64,000 nucleotides of DNA from Scylla paramamosain. Taxonomy: Eukaryota > Arthropoda > Malacostraca > Decapoda > Portunidae. How positions within the stretch are numbered: position 1 is the first letter of the stretch; each line of letters begins with the position of its first letter. The stretch is from NCBI RefSeq assembly GCF_035594125.1, contig NC_087163.1, forward strand, positions 10,667,501 to 10,731,500, in the 5' to 3' direction. The notes below the pieces were generated by a model that was given only the letters and a program-made list of their open reading frames with translations, was not told where the DNA came from and searched no databases. Positions 10,801-23,464 of this stretch are shown piece by piece. A program made the translations under genes and the position numbers.

Positions 10801-11219
10801 GGTGTATTGAAGTATGCTGGTAGAATTCCTAATTCGTGAGCGACCTGCTATTTATGATTATAGTGACCCCCAACCATCGATATCATGATGTCATTGCTGC
10901 TTTATGGAAAGTCATCCTAAAAAAGTTGCAGAATTTTTCTGGATAGTTTACCAGGTCTGAGAATAGTGACTGAAACTACCAAAATCTGGCCTCTTGGTGT
11001 TCAGATGATGCATCCATATTCGAGTTTGATTTTTACGTCTGCGACGAGAAAACCAAAGCAAAGTTACTTCAGCAAGACAATATGCGTCCATTCTCCCTGA
11101 AATCTAATGGGTCAATGAGTGGTTGACTTGTCTCGGGTTGACGACATGTATGTAAACGGAGATACGTCAAGATGAATCGCATCAAACGACGCGACTCTAC
11201 TCGACGCGACTCGCTCGTA
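10801..11219. other. Unassigned stretch, no gene seen
   Basis: A plus-strand frame around 11000-11120 reads through a charged peptide (CDEKTKAKLLQQDNMRPF), but it is short, flanked by repeat R copies and unrecognised. It is probably repeat-associated. Confidence 0.3.
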
Positions 11220-11570
11220 AACGCAGCCTTATAGTATCAAAATATTTTTGTGACTCATTGATCTTGTAACATGTTAATATTCGCGATACACCATCATTAC
11301 CGTTAATATAATTTTTAGAACATTAAGATAATTTATTACTTTAAAATCGAACTTCATACAAGACATCGTGCTGAGTGATTCAAGATATTATGGTTTACCA
11401 TATTAAACAACATCGCCCGCTTACAACCTACCCCACCGACGCTTTCATTGAATTCACCTCACACCTCTCCACGAACAAGGGTCTGTACGTCGATTTGGGC
11501 ACCCGGACATTTCATCCTGCCACATCACTCCCATGCTTGTGATTAGCCACCGTGCAGCCACCGTACATAG
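11220..11570. repeat. Dispersed repeat R, copy 2
   Basis: Matches 37600-37760 and then 38056-38200: atctTGTAAcatgtt, gatacaccatcattaccgtt, taaaatcgaacttcat, atcgcccgcttacaa, ctccacgaacaag, ggacatttcatcctgccaca. It lacks the 289-bp insert present in copy 3. Confidence 0.75.
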
Positions 11571-11577
11571 ATAAATA

Positions 11578-13062
11578 AAAAGCCCACTGAGATGACGGTT
11601 CCTGAATAGAGTCCAAAGCGGTGGTCAAAATTTGAAGGATAAATGTCTTTAAACCTTCCTCTTGAGAGAATTCAAGTCATAAGAAGGTGGAAATACAGAA
11701 GCAGTCAGGGAGTCCCTGATTTTACCAGAGAAAAGGATGAATGACTGAGAAAGATTGAGTTAACTCTTACATTAGAGAAGTGGATAGAATAGGGATGAGA
11801 GAAAAAGAAAGACGTGCAGTGATGCTGTGGGAGGAGGGTAGGCATGCAGTTAGCAAGATCAGAAAAGCAGTTAGCAAAAAAATAGCGGTAAAGGATAGCA
11901 AGAGATGCAACATTGCGGCACTGAGAAAGGCTGAAAACAGTAATTTTATAGGAGAGGAGTTGATGACATGAAAAGCTTTTGATTCCACACTGTCTAGAAG
12001 AGGGTTACGAGAGGAACCCCCCTAAACATGTGAAGCATACTCCATACATGGACAGATAAGACCCCTGTGCAGAGTTAGCGGCTGGAGAGGTGGGAAAAAC
12101 CTGCGGAGACTTCTCAGAACGCCTAACCTCATAGAAGCTATTTTAGTTAGAGATGAGATGTGAAGTTTCCAGCTTAGATTGTAAGTAAAGGACAGACCGA
12201 GGATGTTCAGTGTAGAAGAGGGGGACAGTTGAGTGTCACTGAAGAGGAGGGGATTGTTGTCTGGAAGGTTGTGTCGAGTTGATAGATGGAGGAATTGAGT
12301 TTTTGAGGCATTGAACATACTAAGTTCGCTCTGCCCCAGTCAGAAATTTTAGAGAGATCAGAAGTCAGGCGTTCTGTGGCTTCACTGCGTGAACTGTTTA
12401 TTTCCTGAAGGGTTGGACGTCTACGAAAAGACGTGCAAAGAAAAGTACTGGGTGGTATCATCAGCGTAGGAGTAGATAAGACAAAAAATTTGGTTTAGAA
12501 GATCATTGATGAATAATAGGAAGAGAGTGAGTGACAGGACAGTGCCCTGAGGAACACCACTGTTAATAGAGTTAGGAGAAGAACAGTGGAAGAACAGTCT
12601 ACCACTGCAGCAATAGAACAGTTAGAAAGAAAACTTGAGATGAAATTACAGAGAGAAGGATAGAAGCCGTAGGAAGGTGGTTTGGAAATCAAAGCTTTGT
12701 GCCAGACTATGTCAAAAGCTTTTGACAAGTCTAAGGGAACAGCGAAAGTGTCACCAAAGTCTCTAAAAGAAGATGACCAAGACGTATTAAGGAAAGCCAT
12801 AAGGTCACCAGTAGAGGAGCCTTGACGGAACTCATACTGGCGATCAGATAAAAGGTTGTGAAGTGACAGATGTTAAAAAATCTTCGTATTGAGGATAGAT
12901 TCCAAGACTTTAGATAAGCAAGAAACTAAAGCAATAGGACGGTAGTTTGAGAGATTAGAACGATCCCCCTTTTTTAGGAACAGGCTAAATGTAGGCAAAC
13001 TTCAAGCAAGAAGGAAAGGTAGATGTTGACAGACAGAGTTGAAAGAGTTTGACTAGGCAGAC
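11578..13062 (-). mobile_element. LINE copy D, truncated at both ends
   Basis: Minus strand from the RT N-terminal region (about 13060, rc of ctttttttaggaacagg...) through motif A (SKAFDIVWHKALISKP, 12495-12800), the thumb (12022-12318) and the C-terminal domain (11767-11988) into the 3' UTR at about 11578. Frameshifts separate every block. The conserved terminal ttggccagtgtccctcctac is missing. More diverged than copies C and H. Confidence 0.82.
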
Positions 13063-13066
13063 GTGG

Positions 13067-13561
<495 letters not shown>

Positions 13562-13649
13562 ATTACAACTAAAAAACGGAACAATGTTGTTGTTCTTGCC
13601 TTTAACGATATCTGCTTAAAATAGAATATTCTTCCTGTGTACACGAAGG

Positions 13650-13827
<178 letters not shown>

Positions 13828-14080
13828 AGAAAGGGGTGCCACACACACATATAAGTGACTCCGCAGGAGTCACAAGGGATTCTTTACACCTGCTTTTGAG
13901 CCCCGCTCCGAGTCCACGTAGTAGGTGGCTCAGGGAAGCTAGTCCAGTTGCGCCAGCTGTGCGAAGGGGCTGTGGTCGTAACAGAACTGGCCAGAATACC
14001 TGGTAGCCTCGTTGCCACGTGAGGGAGACAGTTGTCTGTTTGTTACGGTGTCTTGTGTGTGCCGACATTCAGTTTAAGTC

Positions 14081-15027
14081 ATGGAGGGCAAGGCTGGTAG
14101 CATGGGTGACTCAGGACCTGAGTCCCTTGCCTCTGTTGGGAGTGAAAGAATGGATTTAGGTCAGTTCGGTGCGACAACACATTCCTTCCCATAGCGTGCA
14201 CGGATACATTAGCCTTGCCTGCAGTCTTGGTGGTTTTTCCCAGACCGAAAGTATGTCTGAGGAAATGAGATTAAAGTTGGAAATGAGAAGAATGGAGATA
14301 GAGGAGGCTAGAGAGGAGGAACGAGGTTGAGAAAGGTCCAGTTGGAAGCTGAAGTTGAGGGAAGGAGACTAAAGAATGAGGAGGCTAAGATTACTTGAAG
14401 CCGAGAAGGAGGCGAGGGTGTATGAGAGGGAGGAAGCCAAGAAGATTAGGATATTGAGTTGGAGAATTAATTATCCTTACAGCTTGAGGAGAGGCGAAGG
14501 AGTGAAGGAAGATACTTTAGAAAACCAGATAGATGGTGAGGAGTTTGAAGTTGATTCCCGAGTTTGATGAGAAGGTAACGAAATGGTTCAGGCGATTTGA
14601 GAAGGCCTCAAAATTAAGTTGGCCTCAGGAGCGATGGGTTGGCCTTCTGGCAAATATGTTAAAGGGCAAAGCTCTTGACGTCTGTGATAGGATGTCCGTT
14701 AAAGATTTGGAAGACTATGAGGATTTTGTGGCTGACATCCTAAGAGCTTATGAAGTGCGGCCGGAGGCTTACAGACTGCAGTTCCATGAAAGAAAGAAGC
14801 CTAGTGACTCCTACCTTGAATGTACTCGCTATCTAGAGGAGACATTTGGAAAGGAGATTGCTAGCGAGCAGGCCACCTCTTACCATGAGTTAAAGGAACT
14901 CATGATAATGGGTCAGTTTATTAACGTGGCCTATAAGGGGTTGGTATCGCTGCTCCGTGGGAAAAGGTTAAAAAACCTAAAGGAGGTAGCCTTTCAGACA
15001 AACTGGCGCCAGCACGGCCGGCGCTAG
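14081..15027 (+). pseudogene. Gag of gypsy-like element G3
   Basis: The reading starts at 14081 (MEGKAGSMGDSG), is frameshifted near 14200, passes a charged coiled-coil segment (14260-14520, E/K/R-rich with LEAEKEARVYEREEAKK) and settles into a clean frame at 14533-15027. That frame gives LIPEFDEKVTKWFRRFEKAS, then WVGLLANMLKGKALDVCDRM, DLEDYEDFVADILRAYEV, YRLQFHERKKPSDSYLECTR and EQATSYHELKELMIMGQFIN. This order (PEF..EDV.KWF.RFEK, LL...L.GKA, Y...K..IL.AYE, FR...K....Y.E) is the capsid-like core of SCAN/gypsy-type gag. In an active element it forms the particle that packages element RNA. Frameshifts make this copy non-functional. Confidence 0.72.
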
Positions 15028-15039
15028 TTTGTCTGAAAG
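14991..15039. repeat. Inverted repeat (20-bp arms, 19/20) at the end of gag in G3
   Basis: Arms 14991-15010 (ctttcagacaaactggcgcc) and 15020-15039, spacer agcacggcc. It breaks the gag frame just before the zinc-knuckle region. Confidence 0.92.
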
Positions 15040-15700
15040 TCCACGTTTTACCAGTGGCTTTGGAAATAAGTTTGGCCGAGTAAGACGGAGACAGACCGGG
15101 AGCATACAAAACAGCACTCCCCCTTACAGTCTGCAGCCCATGTTTTACTATTGCATGAATACTGGGCATTTTAAGTATAATTGTCCCAAATTAGTGTCCG
15201 CCACAGCTTCCAAGACTTCCCAGAAGCGAGTGGCTTTAATTGTGTCTCTGAGCCTGGACCAACAAAATGATGAAGTCAGACCTGTGTTTCGTCGTGAGGG
15301 TGGAAAGGCCATTGTGGCCTCCCCCTCCTCTATTGATACGTCAAAGTCCCCTGTAGGGTCTGAATTAGACAGGTGCCGCCCTTTCTTGTGTCGAGACACT
15401 GTTGAAATTGATGGGGTTACGTATCCTGTTATTGTTTTGAGAGACACAGCTAAACAGAAGTCGCTGTGCAGGAATGTGACTGGAAGGCGAGTTGCCTCCG
15501 GTCAACCTGTGTGGTGCCAGGGAACTGGCGCCGCGGAGACCATCGCCACGGTAGAGATCCGCTAGTGACCGCAGAGGCGTGAGTGGCACTAGTTGAAAAC
15601 ATGCCAGTGTCTGGGGTCGATTTCCTTCTGGGGAATGACCTGGCAAGTGGAAGACTGGGTGCATTTCTCATCCGCCGACCCCGTCCCAGATGAAGAGATG
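15029..15700 (+). pseudogene. Zinc knuckle and aspartic protease of gypsy-like element G3
   Basis: The frame at 15029-15565 (178 aa) starts just inside the inverted repeat. PMFYYCMNTGHFKYNCPKL (15137-15193) is a CCHC knuckle in which the first cysteine appears as Y (expected CFYC). Further on, RPFLCRDTVEIDGVTYPVIV then LRDTAKQKSL corresponds to the LRDTGA-type protease active site with G changed to A. The frame breaks near 15565; SGVDFLLGNDLASGRLG, the typical C-terminal protease motif, continues in another frame at 15610-15660. The enzyme would mature Gag-Pol; here it is inactive. Confidence 0.72.
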
Positions 15701-15907
15701 GCTGAAGTTTGTGACTGTTGTTATTCGCCCTAAGGCGAGGCGAGCACCCCGGCGTCGGGTGCCCGCGGGATCAGTGATCCCTGAGATCTACTGCAATAAG
15801 GCAGGGCCACCACTAGAGGAGCGCACTATTGGTATTGATACTGCAGTTGGGGCCGAGTGCCCAGAGGTCTGTCCCACTACTAGCAAGTTTTTGGACGAGT
15901 CAGGATC

Positions 15908-18900
15908 AGGCACCTGCCGAAACGATAATTACTCCCAGTGAGGTCTAAAGCACTGGAACAGGGGGTGCTGTGAAGTTATTATTAAACCCTGCTGTGACGT
16001 CACTGAACGTTTCCCTTTGTGTCTCACAGCACAAAGTCACAGCCTGCCCTCTAAAGACAACTCTCTTCCTCCATACAAAACTACAAGCACCTAATAACAC
16101 ACACACACCCTTCACTCAAAATTTAAAAATTCATGGCGACTCTTACACTAACCTCGGAGTCCCCATCTGGGGAGGGGACCACAAATGTCCCCAGGTCGGA
16201 CTGCCCTTCTGACGACGAACCTAAGTGTCTTGCCAACTTTTTCTTCATTAACCTTAACTAATTTTCAGTCTGAAGAACACCACCTCTCTTCTAAACCTCA
16301 TCTTCTTTTCCTCACTGAAACTCAGGTGTCTGAGGCAAGTGACAGTAGCCCCTTTTCTGTTCCCTCCTACTTTCTCTATCCTCATTTTCAATCCAAAGTT
16401 GGATGTTGCGTTCTTGTGTGCAACGATTTAACCTGCTCTCGTGCCCACGCTCTTGAATCTTCCGAGTTTTCCACCATCTAACTACGACTACAGAGTCACT
16501 CTCTCTGTGCTGTATATCTCTCACCTAACTCCTCTGACTATAAGGAATTCTTTGACTACTTAACTTCCAAAGTGGAGCACATTCAGTCTCTCTTCCCTTT
16601 TACAGAGAGCTCCATTCTTGGAGATTTCATTGTTCACCACCAGCTTTGGCTTTCCTTTTCTTCCTTCACTGACTATCCTGGTGAACTAGCCTTCAACTTT
16701 GATATCCTCCATGACCTAGAACAATTAGTGCAGCACCCTACTCGTATTCCTGACCGTCTTGGAGATACGTCCAACATTCTTGACCTTTTCCTGACCTCTA
16801 ATCATTCTGCTTATGCTGTCACCCTCTCTTCTTCGTTAGGCTCCTCTGACCTCAATCTCATCTCTGTATCTTGTCCTATCGCTCCAGTCCCTCCTCAGGA
16901 TTCCCCTAAGCGAAGCTGCCTCTGGCGTTTTGTCTCTGCTAGTTGGGGGGACCTGAGGAGGTATTTTGCTGATTTTCCTTGGAGTGACTACTGCTTCCGT
17001 GTCAGAGACCCGTCTTTGTGTGCTAAGTGCATAGCAGAGGTGATAGTATCTGGCACGGAGGCGTACATTCCTCACTCTTTTTCTCGACCTAAACCTTCCA
17101 AACCTTGTTTTAACACAGCTTGTTCTCGTGTTATACATGATAGAGAGGTGGCCCACAAAAGGTACTTAAGCCTTCCATCACCAGAATCTCATGCACTTTA
17201 TATTTCTGCCCAGAACCATGCCAAATCTGTTCCCCAACTAGCCAAAAACTCCTTCATTAACAGAAAGTGTTAAAATCTTTCAAGATCTAAATCCCCTCGT
17301 GACTTCTGGCACCTAGCCAAAAATATCTCCAATAAATTTGCTTCTTCTTCTTCTTTCCCTCCTTGATTTCAGATGCACCACTGCTATCACATCGATTTCT
17401 AAAGCTGAACTCTTCTTTCAAACCTTTGCTTAAAACTCTACCTCGGTCAATTCTGGGCTTGTTCCTACCTCTCTATCTTCTGACTACTTCATGCTATCTA
17501 TTAAAATTCTTCGTAATGATGTTTTCCATGCCCTCGCTGGCCTAAACACTCGGAAGGCTTATGGATCTGACGGGGTCCCTCCTATTGTTCTCTGAAACTG
17601 TGCCTCCGTGCTTGCACTTTGCCTAGTCAAACTCTTTCAGCTGTCTGCCAACATCTACCTTTAATTGATAGAAGTTTGCCTACATTCAGCCTGTTCCTAA
17701 AAAGGGTGACCGTCCTAATCCCTCAAAATACCGTCCTATTTTTTTTTTATTTCTTGCCCATCTAAAGTTTTTTAATCTATCCTCAACAGGAAGATTCTTA
17801 AACATCTATCACTTCACAACTTTCTATCTGATCGGTAGTATGGGTTCCGTCAAGGCCGCTCTACTGGTGATCTTCTGGCTTTTCTTACTGAGTCTTTAGA
17901 GACTTTGGTGACACTTTCGCTCTTGCCCTAGACGTATCAAAAGCTTTTGACATAGTCTGGCACAAAGCTTTGATTTCCAAACTACCATCCTACGTCTTCT
18001 ATCCTTCACTCTGTAACTTTATCTCAAGTTTCCTTTCTAACTGTTCAATTGCTGCTGTGGTAGATGGTCACTGTTCTCCTAACTCTACTAACAGTGGTGT
18101 CCCTCAAGGTTCTTTCCTCTCTTCCCACTCTTCTCTTACCCACTCTCTTCCTATTATTCATCAGTGATCTTTTAAACCAAACTTCTTGTCTTATCCACTA
18201 CTACGCTGATGATACCACCCAGTTCTTTTCTTTGCACGTTTTTTCTTAGACGTCCAACCCTTCAGCAAGTAAACATTTCACTCAGGGAAGCCAAAGAACG
18301 CCAGACTTCTGATCTTCCAAAAATTTCTGATTGGGGCAGAGCAAACTTGGTATTGTTCAGTGCCTCAAAAACTCAATTCCTCCATCTATTGACTCGACAC
18401 AACCTTCCACACAACTATCCCTTCTTCTTCAGTGACACTCAACTGTCCCCCTCTTCTACAATGAACATCCTCGGTTCTGTCCTTTACTTATAATCTGAAC
18501 TGGAAACTTCACATCTCATCTCTAGCTAAAACAGCTTCTATGAAGTTAGGTGTTCTGAGACATCTCCGCCAGTTTTTCTCACCCCCCAGCTGCTAACTCT
18601 GTACAAAGCCTTTATCCGTCCATGTATGGAGTATGCTTCACATGTCTGGGGGTGTTCCACTCATACTGCTCTTCTAGACAGTGTGGAATCAAAAGCTTTT
18701 CGTCTCATTAACTCCTCTCCTCTAACTGAGTGTTTTCAGCCTTTCTCAGTGCCGCAATGTTGCATCTCTAGCTGTTTTCTACCGCTACTTTCATGCTAAC
18801 TGTTCTTCTGATCTTGCTAACTGCATGCCTCCCCTCCTCCTTTGGCCTCGTTGCACAAGTCTTTCTTTCTCTCACCCCTATTCTGTCCACCTCTCTAACG

Positions 18901-19161
18901 CAAGAGTTAACCAGTATTCTCAATCATTCATCCCTTTCTCTGGTAAACCCTGGAACTCCCTGCCTGCTTCTGTATTTCCACCTTCCTATGACTTGAATTC
19001 CTTCAAGAGGGAGGTTTCAAGACACTTGTCCTTCAATTTTTGACTACCGCTTTGGACCCTTTTCTGGGACTGGCATGTGAGTGGGCTTTTTTTTTTTTTT
19101 TTTTTATTGGATTTTTGTTGCCCTTGGCCAGTGTCTCTCCTACGTAAAAGAAAAAAAAAAA
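15908..19161 (+). mobile_element. LINE copy E, nearly full length, inserted in gypsy G3
   Basis: 5' UTR 15908-16132, ATG at 16133, EN blocks at 16185-16481 and 16572-17273, linker to 17560, RT blocks to 18250, thumb and C-terminal region to 19043 (stop after ...SFNF), and 3' UTR ending ggccagtgtctctcctac with an A-rich tail to about 19161. About 3.25 kb. Frameshifts and stops occur at least near 16480, 17275, 17770, 17900, 18250 and 18490. The gypsy flanks on each side are continuous with each other when compared with copy G2 at 8040-8130, so the LINE arrived second. Confidence 0.9.
16572..17273 (+). pseudogene. LINE endonuclease C-terminal half (copy E)
   Basis: A 233-aa open frame: [20 protein letters not shown] (the catalytic GDFN is GDFI here, N lost), [40 protein letters not shown], and [12 protein letters not shown] where the catalytic H of SDHN is L. 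A linker then runs to the RT domain, with [20 protein letters not shown] and the [20 protein letters not shown] helix. Two catalytic substitutions plus flanking frameshifts show long neutral decay. Confidence 0.82.
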
Positions 19162-20650
19162 GACATGGTTTGAGTCAGTGTGGTGGGGCTGACTGCAAAA
19201 GCACAGAGCCACCACAGAAAGCACATGATTTTGGTGAGAGTGTTGCCGAGAGTGAGGCTGGAGTGTTGGATTTGGGTTGTTTGTATGACTACTTACCTCA
19301 TCCTGTGGAGCCTCTCGGAGGTGATGCTTAGGGTGATTTGTCACCTAGAATTGAGGGTGTGGACGCCGGTGTGCAGTCTGTTGTGCCTGATGTCAGGGGT
19401 CACTGTCAAGGGCGGGGAGAATCCTGACTCTGCTGGAAGGTAGGAGTTTCCTCCACTGCGGGATGCACCGCAGGCGGGGAGCAGTCTGATTCACTACTGA
19501 GCCAGGCACGGTGGGTGTATGCTCACTTATTGAGCCACCCGTATTGACAGCTACAGCTACAGTCGTCATTGCACTTAAGGAGGGTTCTGTCCCTCGAGTA
19601 TGTGTTGCTTACTGCTTACTGAGGCAGAAGTGGATAGCGAGGAAGCTGAGGGTCGAGGAGAATTTGTTGAGAGTAACGCTGTTGTGAATAGCTGGCGGAG
19701 AGAGGAGGGCAGAAGTTTGTTGCTCTCTTTGCATGTGCCATCCGCAGTTAAGGAGGCGTAGGTGCTGAAAGCACGTAGCGACCTAGTGCTTGGCCGTTTT
19801 GGAGTTGGGTTGACTCGGGAGGAGTTGGCGCGGTTTTCGTGGTCGGTAGTGGTCACGTTTTTGGGTATAATCGCTTGGGTGAGCCTGGCAAGCCTAATGA
19901 CCTCTCATCTGGGGGCTCTCTTAGGTGTGTCATGGCCGGTACTGTTTTTCCTCGTGTTGCCAGCTCGATTGCTCATGTTGGTACCGGGATTGGCTGTGTT
20001 GTGATGGCCACGCATGTTTGTTTTTGCTCCGTGTGCGGGGATGGGTGTGCTGCGTCCTGGAAAGGAGCAGCTGTCAGCTCGCTGTAGCGATACCTATGTC
20101 ATCGAGGAGTCAGCAGGAGGGATGAGTGATGGTACTGTCGCACCTGGCGGTGGAAAGCAAGCTGGGCTGTGTCACACCATGAAATGATTTGTTGTTTTGT
20201 TGAGTGCGACCAGCTGGCGCCTCTTATTTTTGCCAGGGAAGAGGCAGTTTTATTTTGTCAGATTTATGGGTGTGACGCAAAGGCTGCAGGGAGCCATAAG
20301 TGAACAAGAGGGAGTAGTTTAGGCAGTGAAGGCCCAAGTGAGAATAGTGTTTGGCCAAGAAGTATTTTGCCTGGCCCTGCTGTGATATTGCAACAGGAGG
20401 TTATGGGCCCTGGTGGGCTCATTGCGTGGTGCAAGGATGTTGAGATGTCTTTGCATGGTGACTCTGAAGTTTGTACGATGTAGATGAGACGACACAGCTG
20501 GAGCAGGCTGTGTAATAGAGAGGAGGAGGAAGAGAAAGAAACGGCATTTTGAGAAATTGGAGTATGGTAGGCTCAGGTGGAGCCTTGTTATTTCAGTTGT
20601 TAATTATGTCAATGCTGTATTAATGCTTGATATTTTGTATTACAGCACTG
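19162..20650 (+). mobile_element. Gypsy-like element family G, copy G3, 3' half
   Basis: Continues the element after LINE E: gtggtggggctgactgc... matches 8113 onward in copy G2, and 19735-20640 matches G1 (2411-3786). Open frames are short (80-93 aa) and poorly conserved between copies; no RT or integrase motif was found. Similarity to G1 ends near 20640 (cttgatattttgta), which may mark the element's 3' end or the end of an LTR. Confidence 0.6.
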
Positions 20651-20930
20651 TCGGGCTCGGTGACCCTCACCACGGCTATGAAGGCGCCCACCCAGGCTCA
20701 CTGTATCTAGCTCTCCCTTAAATTGAAAGTTATGTTTTGAAAATCATAGGGGTCTTATTTGAAGAGCTGGGTGAAAATTTATTATTACATGAGGGAGAGA
20801 ACTCCTTAACTATACCCTCTATCAGTTACAACTCTTAGAATGGAAGGGAAGTGGGGTAATTGGGTGAGGAAGGACAACTTTAAATTCATACAAACTTACT
20901 GTAATCACGCTGTGCTTCGACCTGTCAATT
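20651..20930. other. Unassigned, no gene seen
   Basis: Moderate-complexity DNA between gypsy G3 and the direct repeats at 20935. No coding or RNA signal recognised. Confidence 0.3.
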
Positions 20931-20934
20931 GTTA

Positions 20935-21271
20935 GTTAGACCAACTTTGGTTGAGTGAGGTTTAATCCTGCAACATTTCGCCGTATGACTGACGGCATTT
21001 TCAAGCGAACTGGAAAGGTGGAGAGCATATCCTTAGGCATACAGTCACGATGATCATTCGTTGGTACTGCGATCAGACAGTGGTAGTATTGTAGGCTACA
21101 CCGCTGGCCCGTCTTGTAAATATTCCGTTATATAGAAGGACGTGTGTGGACAACGCAGAACATGTCGAGTTAGGTGTCGAGTTAGACCAACTTTGGCAGA
21201 ATGAAGTTCATTCTTGCAACGTTTTACCATATGACTGACGGCATTTTCAAGTGAATTGGGAAGGTTGAGAG
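20935..21271 (-). repeat. Pair of ~90-bp direct repeats with a conserved hairpin, Penelope-pLTR-like
   Basis: Units 20935-21030 and 21181-21271 share gttagaccaactttgg, cctgcaacatttcgccgtatgactgacggcattttcaag and gaaggttgagag. On the minus strand each contains a hairpin gccgt-cagtcat-acggc, followed in unit 1 by gaaa, preceded by cttgaaaat. Similar CTGAAGATG...CGAAACGTTG hairpins occur in Penelope-like element terminal repeats. That class assignment is by resemblance only. Confidence 0.5.
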
Positions 21272-21309
21272 TAAATTTTTGAGCGGGTGCTATTAAAGTG
21301 ATAAAATCT

Positions 21310-21640
21310 AACAATGAACTTGGTCAGTAGAAGCCCCGTTACAATATTGAGAAACAGCTGCACAGCAGTAGCTATGCCGGAATGTTACCGGGAAACTAGT
21401 TACCTCCGACAAGTCCGTGTGGTGCCGGGGAACTGGCGCCGAAGAGAGCTTCGCCACAGCAGAGATGAGGCTTGTCTGTCCATTAGTGACCGCATAGGCG
21501 CGGGTGGTATTACCGGAAGACCTGCCAGTGTCTGATGTTGATTTCTTGCTAGGAAATGACCTGGCAGGTGGGAGAGTTTGGATACAACCATAATCCCTGG
21601 AACCCGTCCCAGCGAGTTGAGTGTACTCAGAGTCTGTTGA
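21310..21640 (+). mobile_element. Gypsy-like element family G, protease fragment (G4)
   Basis: Matches 15440-15690 of G3: gtgccggggaactggcgccg, tagtgaccgc..aggcg, gacctgccagtgtctg and gatttcttgctaggaaatgacctggcaggtgg (VDFLLGNDLAGG-type protease end). Truncated on both sides; the frame at 21314-21535 is not intact. Confidence 0.65.
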
Positions 21641-21827
21641 GCATTTGTTTATTACTTTCTCTGTGTTCAGGTAAAAACGGAGTGGTGACCTCACCTTTGT
21701 TCATCGTTGCAGATCAGAAGGACCCTGTAAACGCATATTTTGGCTCTGCACTAAATTATGCAGAAGGTAGCTTAGAAAAGCTGACCCGTGTTAGTGGCAG
21801 CTGTAAGAGGGGCGAAATTTGGTGTCG

Positions 21828-21947
<120 letters not shown>

Positions 21948-22155
21948 CGTGCAATTTTTTATTAAGAATATAACATAAAAAAATGTTTTGCTTTATTTTG
22001 AAGAAGATTGCACTAAAGTGACAAACATTGTGTAAGTTTTTATTTATTTATTTTTTTTCTAAAGCACAAATTTGTCGTTCTTTAAGATATATGATTTGTC
22101 AAAACCTACCCTTTGAGTTTCAATCCTAAATTATTTGCAACCCATACACCTGCAG

Positions 22156-22247
22156 GGACACCATACAGTGGTCAGTGGATGTGCTCCAGCAGAGCGTTGA
22201 CGAGCTACAACAACAACTTGCTCGTCAGGACCAAGGTCATGAAGAAG
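22156..22247 (+). CDS. CCDC169-like: CCDC169-like gene, exon A (internal, coiled coil)
   Basis: Internal exon of 92 nt. The acceptor is the pyrimidine-rich tract ending cacctgcag and the donor is GAAG|gtttgt. It reads one leftover base, 30 open codons starting DTIQWSVDVLQQSVDELQQQ, then one base (phase 1). Leucine and valine heptads with many Q and E residues indicate an alpha-helical coiled coil. Spacing of D, Q, S, L, EL and L residues resembles the segment of vertebrate CCDC169 that precedes its SEWK motif; this is from memory, not a search. It ends in phase 1 and joins exon B to make a GAG (E) codon. The preceding exon must end in phase 2 and I could not find it. CCDC169 is a poorly characterised coiled-coil protein, so no biochemical role is assigned. 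Confidence 0.72.
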
Positions 22248-22295
22248 GTTTGTTTGCTTGATTGAGTATTTGCTGCTTCTGGGAGTGTGTCAGTG

Positions 22296-22298
<3 letters not shown>

Positions 22299-22346
<48 letters not shown>
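22299..22346. repeat. (GT)n microsatellite in CCDC169-like intron
   Basis: About 24 GT units, 50 bp downstream of exon A. Confidence 0.97.
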
Positions 22347-22349
<3 letters not shown>

Positions 22350-22501
22350 CATGATAGAAAAAAAATTTCCCCAATGTTTTAGAAAAGATGTAATTCACTG
22401 GGAACATTTTGGCCAGATCTAATTGCTATATATAGCAATACATTGGTTTACAGTAACCCAAATCGTTAAGATGTTTGTTTATATATTAGTGGTGTTTGAT
22501 A

Positions 22502-22529
22502 GTTTGCAGTTACCTGAGTAACTGCAAAC
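22502..22529. repeat. Perfect 12-bp inverted repeat
   Basis: gtttgcagttac - ctga - gtaactgcaaac. Intronic; no known element around it. Confidence 0.95.
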
Positions 22530-22690
22530 CTGTATGCAACAAGTGACCGCCACTGACTTATGTCATGTCTTCTCATGCTTGTTAGCATTTGCTCTGCTTA
22601 CCAGAAAGAGGAGACGCTCTCGAAAGAGAAGAATACAGAAGAAAGTATGAAAGCATAAATGAAAGCATTTCATTTAAAGCACTTATTTAA

Positions 22691-23464
<774 letters not shown>

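Larger units (their letters stand above)
13838..15907 (+). mobile_element. Gypsy-like element family G, copy G3, 5' half (leader, gag, protease)
   Basis: The best copy of family G. A leader with an 8-bp hairpin (gtgactcc-gca-ggagtcac, 13855-13873) precedes a likely gag start at 14081 (MEGKAGSMGDSGPESLASVG). Gag core, zinc knuckle and protease follow to about 15690. The element is cut at 15907 by LINE copy E and resumes at 19162. No RT or integrase of this family is seen anywhere in the window, so the assignment to gypsy/Ty3 rests on gag-protease style only. Confidence 0.7.
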
